Assembly (NCBI GenBank): GCA_002325785.1
Contig: DCSU01000109.1
Span: 1 to 12,888, forward strand
Length of the DNA: 12,888 bases
Direction of reading: 5' to 3'
From: Bacteroidales bacterium UBA1458
GTDB taxonomy: Bacteria > Bacteroidota > Bacteroidia > Bacteroidales > VadinHA17
Shown: positions 7,048-12,888 of the stretch, in pieces
Position numbering within the stretch: position 1 is the stretch's first letter
How the letters are laid out: each line of letters opens with the position of its first letter
Position numbers and translations under genes: made by a program
The notes under the pieces: model-generated
Seen by the model: the letters and a program-made list of their open reading frames with translations, nothing else
Databases searched by the model: none
What the model was told of the DNA's origin: nothing

Positions 7048-10000
7048 ATGAAAAAAAATCTTCTGAATCTGCGATTATTGCTTCTCTTAATTACATTGTC
7101 GACAGTCTTGAATGCCCAGGTTGATCGTGTATCCGTTGCGAAAACTGATGATGGAATGAAATTAGTTGTCAATGGGGCGGATTTCATGATCAACGGCATG
7201 AACTGGGATTACTTTCCGATAGGCACCACTGTTACGTACAGTCTGTGGAAACAGCCTGATGACATCATCAAAACTGCACTTGATGCAGAGATGTCCATGC
7301 TGAAGAATATGGGTGTTAATACTGTGCGTCAGTATACCGGTGTGCCTGCAAAATGGATTACTTATATCCATGAAAAGTACGGTATTTATACCCTGCTCAA
7401 CCATTCGTTCGGGAGGTATGGACTTACTCTGAATGGCAAGTGGGTTCCTAATACTGAATATTCTGATCCGCTTGTTCGAGAGTTGCTTCTTTCCGAAGTG
7501 AAGGCGATGGTCAGCGAGTATAAGGATACACCCGGTCTGCTGATGTTTCTGCTGGGGAATGAAAACAACTACGGCCTCTTCTGGGAGGGCGCTGAGACCG
7601 AAGATATTCCGTTAGAAGACAGGAAATCAACGGCCCGGGCTACTCATTTATATAAGCTCTTTAACGAAGCTGTAGTTGTGATGAAGGATATTGATTCATC
7701 ACATCCCGTTGCGATCTGCAATGGCGACCTGCTGTTCCTCGATATCATTGCTGATGAATGCAGGGATGTTGAGATTTTTGGGGTGAATATGTACAGGGGA
7801 GCATCTTTTGGTGATGCTTTCCAGAGAGTTAAGGATGTACTGAACCTTCCGATCATGTTCACGGAATTTGGCGCGGATGCATTCAACACCGTTGAAAATG
7901 CTGAAGATCAGCAGCCTCAGGCTTATTACATGGTAAACAACTGGAAGGAGATTTACGAGAATGCTGCAGGTTTGGGAAAAGCCGGTAACTCCATTGGGGG
8001 CTTTACCTTCCAGTTTAGTGACGGCTGGTGGAAGTTTGGGCAGACAACAAACCTAAGTGTTCAGGATAACAATGCCTCCTGGTCAAACGGTGGTTATTTA
8101 CATGATTTTGTTGCTGGTGAAAACAATATGAACGAGGAGTGGTTCGGTATCTGCGCCAAGGGTCCGACGAATGAACGGGGCCTTTATCAGCTCTACCCTC
8201 GTGCTGCATATTATGCACTTAAGGAGGTGCATCTTCTAAATCCGTATACTGATGGCGTTTCTCTCAATTCAATAGATACCCATTTTGCCGGCATAGAACT
8301 CAGCAGTGCTGTCCTTCAGGCGAGAGGCGATAACGCAGCGCTTGTTGGTGAGCAGCTGAAAAAGGTCCGGATCAGTGGTCTGAGGGCTGAAATCTCTACA
8401 TTCAGTACCGGCGGTGACCGGATATCAACACCGGTTGACCCTGTGCCGGGAGCTTTGAAATATCCTGATCAACTTGGGTTTGATCATATGCAGTCGTTTT
8501 ATATTGATGTGGAAGCAAATCCTGCCCCGAATCTCCGTGGAAAAGTTGCTGTAAATGTCCTCGGCAATATTGCAGAGAATCCTATTGATGAAATTTTCTA
8601 TGAGAACAGGGGCCGTCCCCGCGAGGTGAATACAGATGATGGCAATCTGATGTTGTCAGCATTGAACCGGGTTAAAGTGTACAGCGCTGAATTTACCTGG
8701 AACAGCAAGTTGTTTGACCTGACAAGTTTTTACCGCACAGGCCATTATCACTGGGGTTACGAGGGTGACTTCTTCGGGTTGTATCCGGAAGCCAATTACG
8801 GTCCGAATATGGACATTTATAACGGTGAAGCACCTTTCGGCTTTGAAATTGACGGTAAAAGGTCGCTGAATGGGCTAAAAGTAGCTTTCGGACCGGAACT
8901 CTGGTGGGGAGCCAATCCTGCAGTACTGGCCAAATATAGCAGGAAGGTTGCCGGATTTGACCTGACCGGCATCTATCATGAGGATCTTGATGAGCAGGCA
9001 CCGGCGGTGAGTTCTTTTGCCATACCCTCTCCGCCAACACGAAGGGCCACTCTGCACATTAAAAGGCAAATGGGACCTGTTGGTATTGAACTTGGCGGCA
9101 TATGGGCCGGTCAGCCAAGAGTGGGTGAGACTTTCCAGTTAGTTGAAGGTGAGACTGGAGACTATACCGTGTATGAAGATAAAATTACTTCTAATGACAC
9201 CTGGGGTGGCAAGGCCAAACTGACACTGTCTGCCGGACCGGTCAACTGGTATGCCCAGGGAGCCGCCATGGGATTAGTAGCCGGTGGCGGTGCTGACTAC
9301 ACCAAGACTTTCACTGGTTGGAGGCTCAAGGACAGCGGAAGCGGAAACCAGTTTAACTTTCTTACCGGCCTGACCGTGCTTGTCGGTGACTTTCAATTTG
9401 CTCCTAACTTTCTGTGGCAGAAGCCGGTTATTGGCCCGGTGCCAGGAGATGTACCTGCGCCCGGAAGAGCAAGAAATATACTTGATGATCCCTTCGCTGT
9501 GAGACAGAACAGGGAGACGGTGGCAGGAGAATTCCTTATTACTTACGACCCTACACCGGGAACCTGGATGTACGAATGGGATAATGATGAGGCTGAAGAT
9601 GCTCCTTTTGCAATGAGCGCCGGGGTAGTATACCGCCACCATCCGACAACACAGGATGCTTCAATTGGTATTATGGCTGATGGAAGGGCAACTTTTGCAT
9701 TCGCCGGAGCTCCGCCTGCCCGCGACCTGTGGGAAGCTTATGCACGGATAGTATCAAAGGCAAATCCAAACCTGGGATTGATTGCCAATCTCTTTGCCGG
9801 GGAGGCTGAATCAAATGGCAGCGACGCACGACTGATTAAGCGCTATGGAGGTGACCTCAGGATGATTTACAAAAAGACCAAATTGATTTCAATGGTTAAG
9901 GTCAACGATTGGGGTCCTTACGACTATCACCGCGATTTCAACCTCACATACCCTCTCCAGATAAAAGCTGACCTGTCAACTTCGGTCGAAAAGCCCAAGT

Positions 10001-10194
10001 GGGTAGACCTGCCTCAGACCCGGATCGGAATACGATTTAACTGGCGTTCTCTTGACCAGTATTCTCCCCGCTACTGTCCAACCAAAAATATAGACGTAAA
10101 CGGAGACATGGTCTGTGATCCCACAGTGCCTGGCTATCCACGAGGTAATGAATGGGAAATCAGGACTTACTTACATTTTAACATAGGCATGTAA
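7048..10194 (+). CDS. Secreted clan GH-A glycoside hydrolase fused to a predicted outer-membrane beta-barrel
   Basis: A Sec signal peptide (residues 1-23, ending 'LNAQ') leads into a GH2-like TIM barrel at about 30-400. It opens with 'MINGMNWDYFPIG', carries 'NTVRQY', the acid/base motif 'LLGNENNYG' (Glu172), 'FGVNMYRG' and the nucleophile motif 'FTEFGAD' (Glu273), and ends near 'FQFSDGWWKFG'. Both catalytic glutamates of a retaining clan GH-A enzyme are thus present. GH72-like glucanosyltransferases share a similar layout, so transglycosylation is an alternative. From about 410 to the end the sequence changes to alternating polar/hydrophobic, aromatic-rich strands with Gly/Asn/Asp loops, closing with 'EWEIRTYLHFNIGM', as in an outer-membrane barrel. 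There is no TonB plug domain. A calcium-type loop (D1016, N1018, D1020, D1024) lies between two cysteines in a late loop. The gene is 22 bp before the lipoprotein gene, so likely one operon. Substrate unknown. Confidence 0.8.
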   Translation: MKKNLLNLRLLLLLITLSTVLNAQVDRVSVAKTDDGMKLVVNGADFMINGMNWDYFPIGTTVTYSLWKQPDDIIKTALDAEMSMLKNMGVNTVRQYTGVPAKWITYIHEKYGIYTLLNHSFGRYGLTLNGKWVPNTEYSDPLVRELLLSEVKAMVSEYKDTPGLLMFLLGNENNYGLFWEGAETEDIPLEDRKSTARATHLYKLFNEAVVVMKDIDSSHPVAICNGDLLFLDIIADECRDVEIFGVNMYRGASFGDAFQRVKDVLNLPIMFTEFGADAFNTVENAEDQQPQAYYMVNNWKEIYENAAGLGKAGNSIGGFTFQFSDGWWKFGQTTNLSVQDNNASWSNGGYLHDFVAGENNMNEEWFGICAKGPTNERGLYQLYPRAAYYALKEVHLLNPYTDGVSLNSIDTHFAGIELSSAVLQARGDNAALVGEQLKKVRISGLRAEISTFSTGGDRISTPVDPVPGALKYPDQLGFDHMQSFYIDVEANPAPNLRGKVAVNVLGNIAENPIDEIFYENRGRPREVNTDDGNLMLSALNRVKVYSAEFTWNSKLFDLTSFYRTGHYHWGYEGDFFGLYPEANYGPNMDIYNGEAPFGFEIDGKRSLNGLKVAFGPELWWGANPAVLAKYSRKVAGFDLTGIYHEDLDEQAPAVSSFAIPSPPTRRATLHIKRQMGPVGIELGGIWAGQPRVGETFQLVEGETGDYTVYEDKITSNDTWGGKAKLTLSAGPVNWYAQGAAMGLVAGGGADYTKTFTGWRLKDSGSGNQFNFLTGLTVLVGDFQFAPNFLWQKPVIGPVPGDVPAPGRARNILDDPFAVRQNRETVAGEFLITYDPTPGTWMYEWDNDEAEDAPFAMSAGVVYRHHPTTQDASIGIMADGRATFAFAGAPPARDLWEAYARIVSKANPNLGLIANLFAGEAESNGSDARLIKRYGGDLRMIYKKTKLISMVKVNDWGPYDYHRDFNLTYPLQIKADLSTSVEKPKWVDLPQTRIGIRFNWRSLDQYSPRYCPTKNIDVNGDMVCDPTVPGYPRGNEWEIRTYLHFNIGM

Positions 10195-10216
10195 CCGTAA
10201 TTAAATGGAGACTAAA

Positions 10217-12888
10217 ATGAAAAACCGAAAATATAATTGGGCAACTATTGCCCTGATAACTGCCATGGTACTTGCAGGCTCCGGAAGCTGCACGAGAGAT
10301 TATGAAGAACTGGAGCTGGCTTCTTACCCAACCACGCCTGAAGTGTTTATTGATGGTTTCAGTGCTGGCTTAAACTATGCGGCGTTTGGTGGTTCCAAAG
10401 TGACCGCTTTTGATGTGGATAAGAATGAGAAATATGAAGGAGCAGCATCAATGAAATTTGAAGTTCCTGATTATGAGGATCCTGAGGGCGCTTATGCAGG
10501 AGGAACATACTTCACCACAGTAGGACGTGACCTCTCTGGATATGACGCATTAACTTTCTGGGCTAAGGCATCAAAATCAGCAACTATTGACCTTGTAGGT
10601 TTTGGCAATGATCTTGGTGAATCAAAGTACCAGGTCTCTTTACAAAATGTTGCTTTGAATTCAAACTGGAAGAAATTTATTATCCCTATCCCTGATCCCT
10701 CCAGACTAACTAAAGAGAGGGGGATGTTCTTCTATTCGGAAGGTCCTGAAGATGGAAAGGGTTATACATTCTGGATAGATGAAGTGAAGTTTGAAAAACT
10801 TGGTACCATTGCTCACCGAAAGCCAATTATACTCGATGGCAATGATAAAGTTGAATCAGCTGTAAACGGATTGAAGTTTCCTGTTGGAGGACTGAAAGTA
10901 TCTTTTAATCTGCCAACCGGAATTGACCAGACAGTTATTGCAGCACCTGCATATTTTTCATTTGTCTCTTCAAATGCAGGGGTGGCAAGTGTGGATGCAG
11001 CAGGATTGGTCTCTGTCCTGAGTGAAGGAACAGCAGTTATTACTGCTACCTCCGGCGGCGAGGAGGCTGAGGGTTCTCTCACTGTTCAGTCCTCAGGGGA
11101 TTTTACTCACGCCCCGGTTCCCACAGCAGCTCAGGAGGATGTTATTTCTATCTTCAGCAATCAGTACGTAAATGTACCGGTAGATTTTTATAATGGTTAC
11201 TGGCAACCCTACCAGACTACCACTTCGGCAGATTTCACAGTTGACGGTGATGCTGTATTGGTATATAACAATTTCAATTTTGTGGGTATTCAGTTTACAT
11301 CACCAACAATAAATGCTACCACTATGACGCACCTCCATATGGACTTATGGATTCCAAATGAGGTCGCCCCTGGAGATAAACTGGCAGTAAAGCTGGTAGA
11401 TATGGGACCTGACGGAGCCCTTGATGGTACTGACCCGACGCTTGTATATGAAGTTCCAGGCCCTTTGGCCTCTCAGAGCTGGATAAGTGTTGATATTGCC
11501 CTCTCTGGTTTATCATCCCGTAGCAAGCTGGCTCAGATTATCCTTGAACGTATTGGATCATCGCTGACGGGCTTTTACCTGGATAACATATATTTACACG
11601 GCAATGGAGGAGGCACGGTTGCGCCCACAGAAGCTGCTCCGACACCTCAGGTCAGGGATGCAGCCGATGTGATCTCTATTTACAGTGATGCATACGCTAA
11701 TCTGGCAGGTACCGATTACCCTGACTGGGGACAGGCTACAGTTGTTTCTGATGTGCAGGTTGCTGGAAATAATACCCTGAAATTTACGGGATTGAATTAC
11801 CAGGGAATTCAACTGGCATCTAGTCAAAATGTTACAAGCATGGGGTATTTGCATCTGGACTTCTGGACTGTAAGTTCCGCAGAATTCAAAGTTTCCCTGA
11901 TAAGTACCGGACCAGTGGAAAAGGCCTATTCACTCATTGTTCCTACAACAGGATGGACAAGCGTTGATATTCCTCTGACTGCTTTCTCTCCGGTTAATCT
12001 TGCCGATATCATACAACTGAAGTTCGACGGTAATGGTGATATATACCTTGATAACTTATATTTCTATACTTCCGGAGGTGGTACAGCAGATATGCCTTCG
12101 GTGGCCGCTCCCGTACCACCGGCAAGAGATGCTGCTGATGTAATCTCTCTATTCAGTAACGCGTATACCAATAAAACTGTCAATAGCTGGTCAGCTGCCT
12201 GGGATGATTCAGATGTCTCAGATCTGCAGATATCAGGTAATGACGTAAAGAAATATACATTTACGAATTTTGCCGGCATTGACTTTAGCAGTAATAAGTT
12301 TGATGCCTCAGGAATGACACATTTCCATATAGATATTTGGACTCCTGATGAAGTAATGTCCAAATCACTTTCAATAAAGAATGTTGATTTCGGAGGCACA
12401 GCTGCCGAGGTTACAAGTCATATACTCACAGTTGTTCATACTGCCAGTGGAGATATTCCTGCGCTGGCAAAGGGATCATGGGTTTCTATAGATGTTCCGA
12501 TTACAGCCTTTACCGGAAACCTGACGAGGTCAGACCTGGCACAGATGGTACTTACCTGCAATCTGAGGACTCTTTATATTGATAACATTTATTTCTACAA
12601 ATCGGGCGGTGGCACAGCTACAGAGCCAACAGCTGCTGCACCGACGCCAACACGGGATGCAGCAAGTGTTATATCGATGTTCAGCGGGGCCTACACCAAC
12701 GTGACTGTAGATACCTGGAAGACCGACTGGTCTGCAGCAACCTATGAAGAAGTATCAGTTGCCGGAAATCCGACGAAGAAATACTCGGCCCTTAATTTTG
12801 TAGGGATTGAGACAGGTACGGCTCCCATTAATGCTACAGCCATGACCCATCTGCACCTTGATGTCTGGTCACCCGACATCACTAATTT
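10217..12888 (+). CDS. Multidomain surface lipoprotein with CBM-like and Ig-like domains, 3'-truncated
   Basis: The frame is open from ATG 10217 (GGAG eleven bases upstream) to the window end, giving 890 residues so far. The signal peptide ends in 'LAGSGSC' with Cys25 as lipidation site, and 'TRDYEELE' after it is acidic like Bacteroidota surface-export signals. Residues about 38-195 look like a CBM11-like jelly roll ('FIDGFSAGLNYAAFGG', 'GRDLSGYDALTFWAKAS', 'YTFWIDEVKFEKL'). Residues about 200-293 resemble a Big_2 Ig fold ('SSNAGVASVDAAGLVSVLSE'). From 298 on there are tandem modules of about 156-175 aa with cores 'RDAADVIS.FS.AYTN', 'MTHLH.D.W' and 'LDNIYFY', joined by 'GGGT' linkers. The family resembles accessory modules seen on Bacteroidota glucan-degrading proteins, but I cannot name it. 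Function is inferred as polysaccharide binding at the surface. A catalytic domain (for example GH16) may lie beyond the window. Confidence 0.85.
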   Translation, partial: MKNRKYNWATIALITAMVLAGSGSCTRDYEELELASYPTTPEVFIDGFSAGLNYAAFGGSKVTAFDVDKNEKYEGAASMKFEVPDYEDPEGAYAGGTYFTTVGRDLSGYDALTFWAKASKSATIDLVGFGNDLGESKYQVSLQNVALNSNWKKFIIPIPDPSRLTKERGMFFYSEGPEDGKGYTFWIDEVKFEKLGTIAHRKPIILDGNDKVESAVNGLKFPVGGLKVSFNLPTGIDQTVIAAPAYFSFVSSNAGVASVDAAGLVSVLSEGTAVITATSGGEEAEGSLTVQSSGDFTHAPVPTAAQEDVISIFSNQYVNVPVDFYNGYWQPYQTTTSADFTVDGDAVLVYNNFNFVGIQFTSPTINATTMTHLHMDLWIPNEVAPGDKLAVKLVDMGPDGALDGTDPTLVYEVPGPLASQSWISVDIALSGLSSRSKLAQIILERIGSSLTGFYLDNIYLHGNGGGTVAPTEAAPTPQVRDAADVISIYSDAYANLAGTDYPDWGQATVVSDVQVAGNNTLKFTGLNYQGIQLASSQNVTSMGYLHLDFWTVSSAEFKVSLISTGPVEKAYSLIVPTTGWTSVDIPLTAFSPVNLADIIQLKFDGNGDIYLDNLYFYTSGGGTADMPSVAAPVPPARDAADVISLFSNAYTNKTVNSWSAAWDDSDVSDLQISGNDVKKYTFTNFAGIDFSSNKFDASGMTHFHIDIWTPDEVMSKSLSIKNVDFGGTAAEVTSHILTVVHTASGDIPALAKGSWVSIDVPITAFTGNLTRSDLAQMVLTCNLRTLYIDNIYFYKSGGGTATEPTAAAPTPTRDAASVISMFSGAYTNVTVDTWKTDWSAATYEEVSVAGNPTKKYSALNFVGIETGTAPINATAMTHLHLDVWSPDITN
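11108..11626 (+). repeat. Tandem beta-sandwich module 1 of lipoprotein (residues 298-470)
   Basis: First of four related modules, 173 aa, and the most divergent: it begins 'PVPTAAQEDVISIFSNQYVN' without the 'RDAAD' form, has an insertion around 'DMGPDGALDGTDPTLVYE', and ends 'GFYLDNIYLHGNGGGT'. 'ATTMTHLHMDLW' marks the conserved centre. The insertion has a D-rich loop that could bind calcium. Confidence 0.8.
11627..12094 (+). repeat. Tandem beta-sandwich module 2 of lipoprotein (residues 471-626)
   Basis: Second module, 156 aa, the shortest. It starts 'TEAAPTPQVRDAADVISIYS', keeps 'YPDWGQAT' with an exposed-looking Trp, 'MGYLHLDFW' in the centre, and ends 'DIYLDNLYFYTSGGGT'. It is compact enough to represent the basic fold of the family. 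Confidence 0.85.
12095..12619 (+). repeat. Tandem beta-sandwich module 3 of lipoprotein (residues 627-801)
   Basis: Third module, 175 aa. It starts 'PSVAAPVPPARDAADVISLF', has 'SWSAAWDDS' with two Trp, 'ASGMTHFHIDIWTPDEV' in the centre, an insertion around 'TVVHTASGDIPALAKGS', and ends 'TLYIDNIYFYKSGGGT'. Confidence 0.85.
12620..12888 (+). repeat. Tandem beta-sandwich module 4 of lipoprotein, cut by the window end
   Basis: Fourth module, 89 aa visible. It starts 'TEPTAAAPTPTRDAASVISM', has 'DTWKTDWSAAT' and reaches the central 'ATAMTHLHLDVWSPD' before the window stops. It is closest to module 3. More modules or a catalytic domain may follow. Confidence 0.85.

Noticed and set aside
8693..9642. 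Minus-strand open frames of 115 and 122 codons inside the hydrolase-barrel gene
   Set aside because: They are antisense to a well-supported coding frame, show no recognisable family and have basic, low-complexity composition typical of shadow frames.
10813..12399. Minus-strand open frames opposite the lipoprotein repeats
   Set aside because: The plus frame is open for 890 codons with repeated domains; the antisense frames are short and have no recognisable features.
11108..12888. Repeats as a CRISPR-like or non-coding DNA repeat array
   Set aside because: The period is about 470-525 bp and similarity is at the protein level; bases differ at many synonymous positions.

Overview
The window looks like a chromosomal segment of a Bacteroidota bacterium, probably an anaerobic or facultative member of the Bacteroidales/Marinilabiliales type. 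This is inferred from a Reg_prop/triple-tyrosine sensor-regulator of the kind common in that phylum, signal peptides ending in 'NAQ', a lipoprotein signal followed by acidic residues, weak ribosome binding sites, and a good match to the Bacteroidota promoter (TTG-N21-TAnnTTTG). No rRNA, tRNA, CRISPR array, transposase or integrase was seen.

Left part (1-3580), respiratory and housekeeping genes. The window opens inside a PiT-family inorganic phosphate permease (+ strand, 5' end missing). Convergent to it lies a minus-strand group: a pyruvoyl-dependent arginine decarboxylase, then nrfH (tetraheme quinol dehydrogenase) and nrfA (pentaheme ammonia-forming nitrite reductase). NrfHA makes a quinol-to-nitrite respiratory chain (dissimilatory nitrite reduction to ammonium). 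The decarboxylase precursor carries the Ser-Ser self-cleavage site and has a convincing promoter. A hairpin separates it from nrfH.

Right part (3764-12888), a glycan-directed locus on the + strand. It begins with a 980-aa membrane-spanning regulator: periplasmic beta-propeller sensor, Y_Y_Y domain, one membrane helix, coiled coil and a LuxR-like helix-turn-helix, with no kinase domain. A 341-bp spacer with repeated short motifs follows. Then comes a 1048-aa secreted protein that joins a clan GH-A (GH2-like) TIM barrel with both catalytic glutamates to a C-terminal half that looks like an outer-membrane beta-barrel. Twenty-two bases later starts a lipoprotein of more than 890 aa, which runs off the window. 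It has a CBM11-like N-terminal domain, a Big_2-like domain and at least four tandem beta-sandwich repeats.

The likely logic is that the regulator senses a carbohydrate fragment in the periplasm and activates the two-gene (or longer) operon. The lipoprotein would bind polysaccharide at the cell surface, and the hydrolase-barrel fusion would cut glycan and may pass products across the outer membrane. No SusC/SusD pair is present in the window, so this may be an unconventional polysaccharide utilization locus. The hydrolase-porin fusion is the most interesting item. The substrate cannot be read from the sequence; a beta-glucan is only a guess.
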